Shown here piece after piece: positions 51,843 through 62,965 of a stretch of DNA of 64,000 nt. The stretch is from Tetracentron sinense (lineage: Eukaryota > Streptophyta > Magnoliopsida > Trochodendrales > Trochodendraceae), in NCBI GenBank assembly GCA_015143295.1, contig CM026570.1:20219250-20283249 (forward strand). The letters are read 5' to 3'. Below the pieces are notes generated by a model. That model did not search any database, was not told where the DNA came from, and was given only the letters and a program-made list of their open reading frames with translations. The position numbers and the translations under genes were made by a program. Position 1 is the first letter of the stretch, and each line of letters begins with the position of its first letter.

Positions 51843-52890
51843 CCGATTAAGTGAGTTCACTACGTAATGAAGGTGTGTCATGTGAGAATGAGAAAATGTT
51901 GCTGTTTTTCTTTCCATCCTTCCTAACATGTATTAGATCCAGTTAATTCTATTTATATTCCAACAAAGTAAATGGGCACACCTTCTGTGGGTATTGAACC
52001 CAAAAACACATTGTTACAAGCTTTGCGCTTCACGGGTGAGCACAAATTGTCAGGTCAGTCAATATGTTGCAATCTTTTCATGCAGTAAATGGTCACCCCC
52101 TCCATGGCTACCACCAAAAATGAAGAGAAAGAAAGGGTATGTCTTCAGTTAATGAAGATTATTAAGTTTTAATGACCCTGTAAAATTACTTCTTGCCCCT
52201 CAAATTGTTTATCTGCGGAAGATTGTCTTACATTTTGCGACCCCCTTTGGACACAGGACTCCCCTACTACCCTGGAAATTTTTTGAAAGTCGAGGAAAAG
52301 ATAAGTTCATTCTACCAATCATCAGAAGAAAGGACCCTTACTAGTCTCCCTCCAAAATATATAGCTCAGATTGTCTTGTAGATTTGGCTGAGCCATTTCT
52401 CTCCTGCAACTATACTCATGGAACCATGGTTGCCTTTGCAAAGGCTAATCCGACTTGTAGCAAGCCAGGTTTTGTTCGATTATGTGTCCTTTGAGACACG
52501 TTAGTTCAAACTTTTCTTTTTCCTGACATTCATCTGGAAGATCTACAATCCCTTGAACCAGGCTTAACAACATCTCTATCATTCATCAGTGCCTTGCCCC
52601 AATACAAATCCTATTCTGTTGTTCCCCTAATCAAAAGCCATGAATTATGCCTATTCTCTCGAATGCATTGCAAGTAGAAACTGACCTTGTCTGTCTCGGG
52701 TAGCAAGGGCTGTTTGTAGATCAAGGGCAGAACTTGCACCTCCATAAAACATTCTTATAAACCATATACAGTTTCCAAGTAACACAATCTCCATGGGAAA
52801 CACTTCTTGGGAACGGCTGTGATGCAATATGTCAGAAGAAGCTAGTGATGCAAGGACTTAACCAATACTTCCCAAAAGATGTGAGTGATG
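51843..52890. other. 3' flank of CYCC1
   Basis: Contains the 3' UTR; no canonical AATAAA is seen in the first 300 bp, which is common in plants, so the poly(A) site is not assigned. The rest shows no gene. Confidence 0.5.
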
Positions 52891-52896
52891 GGAGCG

Positions 52897-53205
52897 TGAG
52901 ATTAAATCCCTTTATCTCATAGCCCAGAAACCCGGTCGAGACCCCCAAGTGGGCCTTACCTTGTGGGCCACCCCGCCTTAATGGGCCCCACCCAAAGGGC
53001 CCTACCACTTGGGCCACCATACCTCAGTGGGTCCCACCCCTTAGGCCATCCCACCCCAGTGTGGAGATGCACCGTGAGATTAAATCCATTTATCTCATAG
53101 CCTAGGCAATCCGGTCGAGACTTTCAAGTAGGCCTTACCTCATGGGTCACCCCAACTCAGCGGGCCCCACCCCGTAGGCCACCCACCCTAATGTGTAGAT
53201 GCTCC
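52897..53205 (+). repeat. GC-rich tandem duplication of about 170 bp
   Basis: GTGAGATTAAATCC(C/A)TTTATC with CTCATAGCC, CCGGTCGAGAC, GGCCTTACC, GGGCCCCACC appears at 52905 and again at 53071. The sequence stands out by its GC content and GGGCC words. Confidence 0.75.
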
Positions 53206-53299
53206 TGAATCATCAACCCACATAGGTGAGGAGACTCGAAACACACATGAACACATGAGACATAATCAATACTACACAAAAATCGCGGCTTTGGGGAGT

Positions 53300-53853
53300 A
53301 TTGGTTAATTCCCTGCATTAGCTAGGAACATAACAAGGATAATCAATTCTCAAATTACTTATTTCTCATAAGCTGAGAATGTAATGAGAGGAATTTATAA
53401 ATAACGAACAACAAACACACAAGAACACATGAGATATACGTGGTTCTCCTAAAATGCACTACGTATATGTAGAAATCATCTTCTTCACTAAATCAAATTA
53501 AAGAGAACACAAAATCACTAATTTATGGTCTATGAAACACAATTCTCTCTCTTAGAATAGTTTGTACTGTCTTAGAAACCCTAAACCCAAAAGTATAATA
53601 TATATATATATATATATATATAAGGTTTGAAACTAATTAGAATTTTAGAATTTTAATTCTGGCTCTGTGGCACTCGCTGGAGTGAACTTTCTTGAGCTAG
53701 TTGGCTTTGGGATTGCTACTCAATTGCTCAATCGAAGCAACTGAATGCTCTTGGCTCAAGCGAATTAGTTCTCGCTTGAGCCAGCTATCTCGCTCGAGCG
53801 AATTGGTTCTCGCTCGAGCCAATATATCTACGGCAGAATGAAGAAAAATTGCA
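53300..53853 (-). repeat. 3' LTR (approximate) of a minus-strand Copia remnant
   Basis: On the minus strand the LTR begins TGCAATTTTTCTTC directly after AAGGTGGAGGGTATTG (PPT, 53854-53870). It contains a TA run, AGGGTTTCTAAG and, near its start, paired palindromic words TCGCTCGAGCGA. The far end is uncertain. Confidence 0.6.
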
Positions 53854-53929
53854 CAATACCCTCCACCTTGGCTTCAATTATTCTCCGCCTTGGGTGAAGG
53901 AATATTACATCTCGTAGGATGCCTTCACA

Positions 53930-54700
53930 CCCCATAATGGTGTGGTCTTTAATAGAAATTATTGAATATTAACCAATTTCTAGTAATGTTTAAACTTGGA
54001 AATGGTAACTGTCTTTGTCATCATATCTGAAGGATTTTTATTTGTGTGAATATTTTCCAACAAAATTTCCTTCTCAGATATCACACCTTTTATGAAGTGA
54101 AACCACACATCAATGTGCTTTGTTCTCGAATTGTAAACCTAATTCTTTGTCAAGTGTATTGTACTTTGAATGTCATAGTGAAGAATCATCTTTTCCTGTT
54201 TCAACCCTAGTTCACAACTAAATGACTTGTTTGGTTGCTTCTGAATCTGCAATGTATTCAGCCTCGGTTGTAGACAATGTTGTAGTAGGTTATAACATGA
54301 ACTCCCAACTAATTGATCATCCACCTAGTGTAAATTCATACCCTATAGTAGACCTCCTCTTATCTGTTTCTTGCATAGTTGGAATCGACATACCCAACTA
54401 CTTCACATTTATCTTTCTTATCGAACATAATGCCGACATCAATGGTACCCTCCAAGTACCTCCTAATGCATTTCACTACTTGCCAGTGCTCCTTTTCAGG
54501 ATTTGTTGTACCTACTAATAACACTAACACCTTGTGAGATATTAGGTCTAGTGCACACGATAACATACATCAAGCTTCTCTTGACACTTGCATACGGGAA
54601 TTCTACTATCTCTTCCTTCTTTTCTTGTCACCAGATATAACTGAGAAGAAAGTCTAAAATGAGCCGCCAAGGGTGTATTAACGGCGTTGCATCTTGCAAG
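53930..54700 (-). pseudogene. Copia reverse transcriptase/RNase H remnant
   Basis: Minus strand: NTPLAAHFRLSSQ (about 54690-54645), KEHWQVVKCIRRYLEGTIDV (about 54500-54440), CEVVGYVDSNYA (about 54400-54370), LGLKQEKMILHYDIQSTIHL (about 54215-54150), then tail motifs of the polyprotein. This order is the C-terminal half of Copia pol. Stops and frameshifts throughout; the RT catalytic part is not in the window. Confidence 0.88.
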
Positions 54701-54734
54701 GACTCTGTAGAGATCTGGAATTTTAGTTCATGTT

Positions 54735-56520
54735 ATTACCTTGTTTAATAGGGTTTAAAATAATCATTGATATGTCCTTGTATGTGTTTAATTATAATGA
54801 AATGATGTAGGTGTTTAAAACGCTTAAATGGATCAAAAAGTGGGAAAAATAGTGTGACAATCGATCACCCAAAACTTGGAAGTCTTTGGAGCTATTGTTG
54901 GGTGGGCGATCGATCGCGCCTGATTGGTGATCGATCGCATTTTGGGGGCGATCGATCGCAGATCGCATTTCGTCTTTTTAAAAAGGACGATTTTAGGGTT
55001 TTAGCCCCCCTCCACTTCAAATAGGCCTTCCAACTCGAGTTTCTTTTAGGTTTTTAAGGTTCCAAACCTATTTTTGGAGAGAAAGAGGGAAAAACTCATG
55101 ATTCTAAGGGGGATTTTTGCTAAGGGAAGAAGGTTTTGCTTGGAGAAGAAGAATTGAAGCTTGGAGATTGCTCTAAGGTATATTCTCTAGCGTTTGGATT
55201 GTAGAGAAACGATCTAGGAAGGTAAATATGACTTCCTCACTATCAATTTCATGAACCATTGATGCTCATTTAAGTTTAAAACTAAGATTTGAGTAAGATT
55301 AACCTTGAGTATGATTTGTATTGTAAGAATCCTTTATATGTATATCTATTGTATGTTTATGAGACTTGATGAATATAAATGGATTTGAATGGAGGATGGG
55401 ATGTATGATTGGTTTGAATGGAGGATGAGAAGTAGATTTTGGATCAAATGGTTGTGGCTTAGAATGAGATGATGATTTGTGTATACAAAGGAAACAATTT
55501 AGGGTTAGGAATTTCATGTGTGTATGAATGTAAATGATGAGTGGTGTTTGATTCGAATGTTATAGATGACCATCATGTAATTAGGTCTTCACATGCTAAA
55601 TTATGCAATTATGTCTTCACTTGCTAAACTATGCGATTATGTCTTCAAATGTTAAATGATGCGACCATGGTTCCACATGTTAAATTATGCAAATACGATT
55701 TCATATGCTAAATTATGCTATTATGATTCACATGCTATGTTACGCAAATATGAAAATGTGATTGAAGGATGAATGATGTAAGAAGGTGGAATTGCATGTA
55801 GTGATCCATTTTCAAGTAAATAAACCTTTGCGTAACTTAATAAGACTCAAATACGATTTCATATCCTAATCTAAGATTGCTTTTGCAATTGATTTTAAGG
55901 TTATATTCGATCTTAATAAAGCATATTCCTTGTCATAGGAATTATCATATATATTTTCGATTGAGATTCGTTTCATATTTAATTTCTATGATTTTATGTA
56001 TGAATGTTATGCAATGGCATTGTCTCGTGCAAGTAATTGAATATTAGGATGATGTATACCTAGGAAAGACGAACCATTGCCACAACCTTAGGTTAATTAT
56101 TTTAGTGTGGACGATTCGCACCATCCAAAGATAAGTCATGCCTAAGATTCGATAACTTGATTTTCTTGATGATTTTAATTGAGACTTGTAGTCATAATTA
56201 ATCGTAGTTGATTGCAAATAATAAGTCTCCTATTGAATATAATATATCATGGTTATGAAGTTAGTGGTGGATTCAATGCCCTAGATCTTTTTCACTTAAA
56301 TGCACAAGACATTTATTTATTTGTTTCTTGCAATTTGAGTAATCATAGTTCCTTTAATAACAAATCAAAACTCTTTGCTCCAACTTAAATTAGGACTAAT
56401 CTTAAAAATTAAGCAATACAACCAGCGCAGTCCTTGTGGTTCGATACCATCAATACTAAGTCCCTATATTAGGGAATTTGTGTTGTTGTGAGGTTAATAA
56501 AATTGACGATCAAGAGTCCT
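54735..56520 (+). repeat. probable Gypsy solo LTR (second family member), about 1.8 kb
   Basis: Shares with the reversed copy at 31210-32560, in the same order, GATCGATCG words (about 54908-54960), CTAGGAAAGACGAACCATTG and CACAACC (about 56060), GATTCGATAACTTG, CCCTAGATCTTTTTCAC (about 56278), and AACCAGCGCAGTCCTTGTGG-TTCGATACC (about 56420). It has no coding region. Within it, TATGCRATTATGTCTTCACATG-like units repeat (about 55590-55740). Ends are approximate. Confidence 0.55.
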
Positions 56521-56909
56521 TAGTAAGGCTGTTGCCCAAGCGATACCCCACTTATTATATGATTCTTCTATAGCAAAGCAAGGGTGGTAATTGCTTCATT
56601 ATTGAATTATCTTTTGACAGGCTATATATATATATATATATGATCGAAAAACCCTTGAAAGGATTAAGATGGAAGATTGATGACGATGCCTCAGTTAAGA
56701 TATGGGAGAATGCATGCATCCCCTCTATTTCGTGGTTTAGTGTTATATCTCCTCGGCCACTTGATGCTTACTCGTCTCAATAAAGTTATAATCGTGTATT
56801 AGGCAACCTTTTATTTTAAGGTTTCAGAGTTTTCATGGTCTTGAATAGGGGTGTCAATGGGCTGGGCTTGCCCTCAGCTCGACCCAGCCCAGCCTGATTA
56901 CACAGTTAG

Positions 56910-57270
56910 ACATGGTGGTATTGTGTTGGTGGTGTCATGGTGGATGGTGATGGTGGTGGGTAGTGGTGGTAGTGTGGAGGTGGTAGTGGGTGGTGGTGGA
57001 TGGTATAGTGGTAGTGGTAGTGATGGTGGTGGTGGTAACAGTATGAAGGTGCATAGTGGGTGGTGGTGATGGTGTGGTGTTGGTGGGTGGTGGTGATGGT
57101 GTGGTGTTGGTGGGTGGTGGTAGTGATGATGGTGGGTGGTATTGTAGTGATGGTGTCGTGGTGGATGGTGGTGGTGTTATTGTGGTTGTGGGTGGTAATG
57201 GTGCTGTTGGTAGTGGGGTGGGTAGTTTTGTGGTAGTGGTTGTGGGTGATGGGTGGATAGATGGTGGTAG
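56910..57270 (+). repeat. GGT/GGTGAT micro/minisatellite
   Basis: Built of GGTGGT, GGTAGTGGT and GATGGTGGT units; GTGGGTGGTGGTGATGGTG is tandemly duplicated at about 57057-57120. The His/Thr/Pro-rich open frames on the other strand are products of the repeat, not genes. Confidence 0.92.
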
Positions 57271-57488
57271 GTCCATGTTTTCCATTTTTGTTTTTTGTTT
57301 TCAAATAAACAGCTAACAAGATTTCTATTACCTGATTTTCAAAAAATTTTGTTACTAATTTTTAAAAACAGAAAAGCATAAACATTTTACCAAACATGTT
57401 TGGGATAAAACTTTCCAAATTTTTGTTTTCAAAAACAGAAAATAGAAAGTAGAAGTGGAAGTGGAACTAAACGGGACTTAAGGTTTTT

Positions 57489-57780
57489 TTTTTATAAAAA
57501 AAATCATGGTTGGATTGCTTAACCCTATGAGTGAGTGAATCTTAATCACAGAATGTGAGTATTTACAATTGAGGTGTAGACTAATGAGAACTGGCCATTC
57601 TGTTATAAAATGGGATGCACGGGTATGTTAACTATTTTTCTAAAGGAAAATAATCACCTCCTCAGTCGACCTGAGGAGGTGTGTATCGGGTCCCTTTTAA
57701 TGTCATGTGTTCCTCTTTTAACTCCATTTAACTGTGGTTAAGATCTAATCACCCTTAAGGTTCACCCATCTACCCTTAGT
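57489..57780. repeat. small dispersed repeat, forward and reversed copy
   Basis: Forward copy 57489-57560 (ATGGTTGGATTGCTTAACCC, GAGTGAATCTTAATCAC); reversed copy 57695-57780 (TTTTAACTCCATTTAACTG, GTGGTTAAGATCTAATCAC). Same family as at 5156. Confidence 0.65.
57655..57681. other. perfect hairpin between the two repeat copies
   Basis: Arm CACCTCCTCAG, loop TCGAC, arm CTGAGGAGGTG: 11 paired bases without mismatch. No T-tract follows, so this is not a bacterial-type terminator; the meaning is unknown. Confidence 0.85.
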
Positions 57781-58409
57781 GATTGCCTCTAGTGATCCAT
57801 TTGAATATCATGTCTTCAAATGATTGATATTATATGCAATTTTTTAAGTCATGGAAGAGTTTTGAAGTTGATTTCCAATTATTTGAGAGTCAGTCTACGA
57901 GTACTCCCAAATATACTCCCGAATCCTAAGTCTTTAATTCAAGTAATTAAGTTTAAAGATTAGAATAAGATATGACTTTAGCTTTATTTTTCAAAATTCA
58001 AAAGTGTGACACTTCAGAATTAATCCCGACTCGTAGTGGTTGGTTAAATTCAGAGTATATTTAGGAGTACCATGGACTGACTCTTCTTTGGAGGGATAGA
58101 GTGAGAAGGATTGCCTCTTTCCTAAACTGATTTGATAATTGATAGTGAGTGAACTTGCCCATCTTATTATGGTGCCATGTCAAAGAATGAGTTGGACCCC
58201 GCCCCCCAAGGCCCGAATAACAAACAGGTCAGGTTGGGCCATTCCACTTATTAATCGGGTTGGGCTGTTCTGAGGAAAAAACAAGGGAACATGGCTGTTT
58301 TTTGGGGGGATTTAGTAGTCAAGCCTTATTGAGCTAGGCGTCGAGCCAAACCTGATTAGAAGCCTAGACTAGTGAGCCACCGAGCCTAAGATTCTCTAAC
58401 CCTAAGCCT

Positions 58410-58556
58410 GTACCACCACCCACCACCATCACTACCACCACCCACCCATACCACCACCCACCCACCATGACACCACCACCGCAATATCAGCCACCACCAT
58501 TACTACCACCACCCATCAACACAACCACCCACCCCACGACCACCACCACCCACCAC
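58410..58556 (+). repeat. CCA-rich satellite, inverse of the GGT tract
   Basis: CCACCACCCACCACCATC and similar units, complementary to the GGT tract at 56910; the two form a degenerate inverted pair 1.1 kb apart. Confidence 0.88.
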
Positions 58557-58639
58557 TAAGGTTTGTTTGCTTATAACCTAGATTTAACCAATTTAACCCA
58601 TTAGTCTGGAAGTCATAAATCATGGTGACAATCTCATCA

Positions 58640-59270
58640 ATATCATGGCCTAGAGGGTCAGACCTATAATGGTATAGAAAATTGGCATCTAGAACATGAG
58701 AAATCTTAAGGAGGCTAGGCTATGAAGTCCGGTTGACTAGTTATAACATCCCTCAGACTTGAGATTCAAAGGTCATGTTCTCAAGGTCTTCTCGATGGAC
58801 GTTTACATAGAATTCACGAACTAAGACAAGAGGATATTGACCAGGCAAAGTAAGAACTCTCTGCCACTCTCGGGATTGGATAATATGAGGACGATCAGTG
58901 TGACTGAAGTCACGAAGACAAACTTGCTTCTCAAGAATGACTGTCATTTTAGCAAAATATTAATGAAACCAATAGGAAGTGACAGGATTACGAAAACGAG
59001 GGTCATCCGAGGAAGGGTAAGCATGACTAACCTTGGTCCTTTTTTATGCCTTTTTAGGACCAGGCTTAGGCTTAGGCTTAGGAGCCGCAGCCTTGCCTTT
59101 CCTCGAAGTAGGGCCTTTGGGGGTTTTGGGGCAGGAGGCTCCTTTAGAATAATTCCCAGTCCCCGAGCACGAGGAGACCCAGAATAGGAATCACTCTCAC
59201 TCTTAGAGTCAAAAGAAGCCGAGTAAGAGGATTCAGAAGTAGGGGATTTATGGGCATTCTTCTTCCGAGA
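58640..59270 (-). pseudogene. fragment similar to the 'putative plant transposon protein' domain
   Basis: Minus-strand frame 58947-58753 contains IIQSREWQRVLTLPGQYPLV and LVREFYVNVHRED, recalling the I(I)xxRGW...LP...YP.LVREFYAN motif of that domain family, which occurs in retroelement-linked plant proteins. Upstream on the same strand (59270-59000, other frames) is a Ser/Lys/Pro-rich part (SPTSESSYSASFDSKSESDS). Frames do not connect, so it is broken. Assignment rests on a remembered motif. Confidence 0.45.
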
Positions 59271-59279
59271 GGAAAGGAA

Positions 59280-60039
59280 GAGTCCAAATGAGAAAAATAG
59301 AAAACATGGTTTGGAATGATAAATTTGAACCCAAGGTATGGAATTTTAAGATCAAAGAGAGAAATTATCTCAATAAGGTCAGAAAATTTTGGAGCCCTAG
59401 CCTCTGATTTTTACCCATTCGAATGCGTAAGTGAAGAATGGAGAAAACAAGAGGTTTTAAACAAATTTTAAGATGCCCATTCAAATGGCTGGCTTCCTGT
59501 TAGAACGGAAGAGAGCGACTTTGAGCTCATTCAAACGCCTGAACAGGGAAACTCTCCCAAACTCAAAATCTGACTTTTAAAAGCACCCCCCCTGAGTTTC
59601 ATTACCAGAAAAACTCCCTCTGAAATTATGAGCCCTTTGAAAGCAATCTTACATCAAGGAATTTAAGGATCTCATATGAATGAAAGATTTAACAAGTTGT
59701 AAAATCAAAAACTCCCCCTAAAAACAAACTCTCATCAAAATTATACAATCACATCTATATGATGCAATTTCCAAGATGCCATGAGTAATTCACCCAAGAT
59801 TTAATATCATTAAGTTTTTACTAAATGAGGATATGCCCATCTACTTTAGACTCATAGGGTGCTCAATCACAGACTTGACAACTAAGGCACATTTAGTGAA
59901 AAGTTTCACTTTGAAGCATAGTATGTGAAAATGTTCACCCACTTATCATTTGATTTTAGAAAAAAAAAATATGAAAAAAAAATCCAACCCTAGGATTTAT
60001 TGAATTTTAACAAGGATTTAAAAAAATAAATATTTTGAA
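59280..60039. other. non-coding stretch
   Basis: Nothing recognised; rich in AAACTC and CATTCAAA(T/C)G words, probably retroelement leader sequence of the fragment before it. Confidence 0.4.
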
Positions 60040-60315
60040 ACTAAAAATCAAGGATATGTGGGTGAACTCTTGGGGTAGATGAATCTTAACCACAGTTAAG
60101 GGGTGTCAAAAGACACACATGGGGTTCACTCACTTATTCTTGATTTTTAGAAGAAAAATAATACTAATTTCTTTTAAACCTTTGTTAAAATTCACTAACT
60201 CCTAGGGTTAAATTTTTTTTCATATTTTATTTCTAAAAACCAAGGATAAGTGGGTGAACCTTAGGGGTGGGTGAACCTTAGTCACAATTAAGTAGTGTTA
60301 AAAGGGACACAATCG
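60040..60315 (+). repeat. two more copies of the small dispersed repeat
   Basis: GTGGGTGAACTCTTGGGGTAG with AATCTTAACCACAGTTAAGG (60040-60125) and GGTGAACCTTAGGGG with TTAGTCACAATTAAG (60235-60315). Between them is a reversed, more diverged stretch. Confidence 0.65.
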
Positions 60316-61447
60316 AGTCTCTTTCCCTTCCTCTCTCACCTACATCGCACGTGCCGCCCACTAGTCTTATATATTATGAGAAAACCTCCCTTAAAAACAT
60401 AGGCTGATTTTTTCATAATTTCAAAACTACCCTTATCATAATCATTATATAAGACAAATACTTGATTGAATATTTACTTAATTCTCATATTACCCTTGTG
60501 AGCACGGGATTTCGCTTCCCTAATTAATCTCACGGGTATACATTGTTTGAGAATCGCCACCTATTAATTCAAAAGGGATAAGTCTCCGGTAGTGGATAAG
60601 GTCTTGGTCTGTGGTAGAGGTCTAAGTAAGAGGTTCGGTTAAGTCCAGGGAAGGTGCTAGGCACCCCGAGGCTTCCATTTTGCAATGGTTCCCTACTCCC
60701 TAGGTGTACGCCAATAAATGTCAAAGTTTGTTAAAATGCCTAAGTGTTTAAGATAAGACTAATCTAAGAAAGAAAAGCTAACTAGGGTCGAACTCGGGTT
60801 GGGTTGCCTAGGTACTCACAAGGAGGGTGAGATCGGACCGAGCGTAGTTCTGACACATGGGCCCGTGCCAAAGCTAGGGGGTGTGCATCAAGGGTGGCTA
60901 AAGGACTAGTTTGGTAGACTAGGGTTTAGTTGACCGAAGTTGGTCAAGTGCATGGTTTAAGCCTGGTAGGCTTAGAGTTTAGTCTAGTAGACTAAGGATT
61001 AGGCCCGGTGGGCCAAGGGGTAGTCCGGTAGACTTGATTAGGCCCGGTAGGCCAAAATCAGAAATAACCAAGGTTAGGGTTGCTAACCGATTTTAAGGAT
61101 AACTAACCATGATTAGAATTGCTAACCATAGTTAAGGTAACAAGAGTGAGCCCTGTAAGCTGAGATTGGGTCTGGTAGGCCAAGGGTAAGCCAGGTAAAC
61201 TAAGAGATTATGTCCAGTAGGCCAAAATCCGGATTTAACATTTTGGACACATGCAATGTTTCAGAATTTTTGAGATTTTTCCAAGGGTTAAGGGTGCTTA
61301 ACCATGGTTAAAAGTTAACTGGGGTTAGGTTAACCCCAGTTAAATGGTCCAAGCAGAACAGAGTGGGCCTAGAGAGCATGGCAGGGCCTAGAATGACCTC
61401 CTACCTGGTCTGAGCCCTGTACAAATCCCAAAAGAACAGAAAGTCCA

Positions 61448-61476
61448 TAATGGCGGTAATGAGATTACCGCTATTA
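61448..61476. repeat. GGCGGTAAT hairpin 1
   Basis: TAATGGCGGTAAT, short spacer, ATTACCGCTATTA: one mismatch in the stem. Confidence 0.85.
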
Positions 61477-61657
61477 CAAAAACAGTTCTGATCATGGTTT
61501 GCAAGGCTGTAGGTTGAGTTAGTGATGAACCCTTGGAGTACTAGATCCACAGGGTTGAAGAGGGAAGTGCTAGGAAGGCCCTGGGCCTTTGGTGGGCCCA
61601 GGAGGTGGTCTGGAGTGGGCCCCACAAGGGGCTGAACATCCTCTGTTTGGTATACTG

Positions 61658-61686
61658 TAATGGCGGTAGACTGTCTACCGCCATTA
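61658..61686. repeat. GGCGGTAAT hairpin 2 (perfect)
   Basis: Arm TAATGGCGGTAGA, spacer CTG, then the exact complement. The stem carries a paired change (AGA/TCT instead of AAT/ATT), so it differs from the others without losing pairing. Confidence 0.92.
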
Positions 61687-61850
61687 AGCTAATTCTAGAT
61701 TTTAGGCCATGTTAACCGTGGTTAAGGAATAGGGGTGAGCCTGGAAGGACAAGGTTAGGTAGAGGAAAGTCAGGGGAGTCCAACCATGGCCTTGGATTGG
61801 ACCAGGGCCCCACCCAAAGGGGTGTACAGGAGCTGCAAAGGGAGAGGCCA

Positions 61851-61881
61851 GGAATGGCGGTAATTATTCTACCATCATTCC
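61851..61881. repeat. GGCGGTAAT hairpin 3
   Basis: GGAATGGCGGTA facing TACCATCATTCC, with two mismatches. Confidence 0.8.
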
Positions 61882-62509
61882 TGGATTTTTCCAGAAATTT
61901 GATTTTTCCCTACGGGGGCTTTACCAGTGAGTTCCAAGGGTTCCCTCATGGCCTGAGGGACCCCCAAAAGACTAAGGGGAATTCTGTGATGATGGTGGAC
62001 CACTGTAGCTGATGTTAGACCCTCAAGGGGGTTACCTCTTACCTATGAAGAGGTAGGGGGACCCTTGTCCCTGGGTGCACAGTAATACTAAAATAATGAA
62101 ATGGAAAATAAGGGCCCCTAGAGTAGGACCAGGGGCCTTACATTGCTTAAAATGAAATAAAATGGGTAGGGGAAGGCCCTACCCTCACAGTTTGCTCTCC
62201 ATGGTGGTGGTGCAGCAATGTTGCGAGGTGGTGATGCTAGAGCAGCAGTGGCAGCTCTAGGAGGGTCTGGGGTATCATTAGAAGGAAGACCAGAGGCTAG
62301 AAAGGCTGGATAGTAGGCTGACCGTGGTTCAACTGGGCTTTGGTATGGATTTTTTAGAGTGAGTTCAAGGCATGAAAGGGGGGGGAGGCTTGTATAGAGT
62401 TTGGAAGACCCTGGGGTAGAATGGGGATTGGTCTAAGCATGCTAGACACTAAGGGGGTAGGGCAGGAGTGGCCAGAGAGGGTGTCAGCTACGAATTTGCA
62501 GGAAAACTG

Positions 62510-62538
62510 AAATGACGGTAATAACATGACCGCCATTT
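62510..62538. repeat. GGCGGTAAT hairpin 4
   Basis: AAATGACGGTAAT facing ATGACCGCCATTT, with two mismatches. Confidence 0.8.
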
Positions 62539-62558
62539 CTGAATAAGGTAAGATTGGG

Positions 62559-62585
62559 AATGGCGGTAATGTTATTACCGCCATT
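62559..62585. repeat. GGCGGTAAT hairpin 5 (perfect)
   Basis: Arm AATGGCGGTAAT, spacer GTT, arm ATTACCGCCATT: 12 paired bases. Confidence 0.92.
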
Positions 62586-62658
62586 TACTAGTTTTTGCCA
62601 AAAATAGCTAAACCCCCACACACTTAGCCTGATCTACTATAGCAAAGCCCAAAAAAGG

Positions 62659-62687
62659 TAATAGCGGTAAAGATATTACCTCCATTA
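62659..62687. repeat. GGCGGTAAT hairpin 6
   Basis: TAATAGCGGTAA facing TTACCTCCATTA, with two mismatches. Confidence 0.8.
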
Positions 62688-62814
62688 CTAAAAAAGTTTG
62701 AATTTTGGTGGTGGGCCTCATTGCAATGGCTCTAAATGGCCTGCGGGCCCATGTTTGGGTCCACAGAGGGTTCTGGGCCTGATTTTTAGGGTTTTGGACC
62801 TTGGGGATGAGCCA

Positions 62815-62965
62815 AGGTTTACCTAGGGTTAGACTAGGGTTTACCTAGGATTAGGCCTAGGATTTAGGGTTCACCTAGGGTTTGACCAGGGTTTTCCTAG
62901 GGTTTAGGGTTTTGTCTTAGGGTTAGGCCTAGGGCTTGACTAGGGTTTGACCAGGGTTTACCTAG
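62815..62965 (+). repeat. CCTAGGGTTT minisatellite
   Basis: Units like CCTAGGGTTTGACCAGGGTTT and CCTAGGGTTAGACTAGGGTTT, period about 21 bp. TTTAGGG is embedded but this is not a telomeric array. Confidence 0.85.

Noticed and set aside
56906..57319. 137-codon His/Thr/Pro-rich frame and overlapping Thr/Pro frame
   Set aside because: Both are translations of the GGT satellite in its other strand; no domain, and every frame through the repeat is open.
57655..57681. Rho-independent terminator
   Set aside because: The hairpin lacks a T-tract and this is not a bacterial sequence.
58837..59187. 116-codon plus-strand protein rich in Arg and Ser
   Set aside because: It is antisense to the minus-strand fragment resembling a plant transposon protein.
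62815..62965. Interstitial telomere array
   Set aside because: TTTAGGG occurs only within a 21-bp unit with other bases; there is no run of TTTAGGG.
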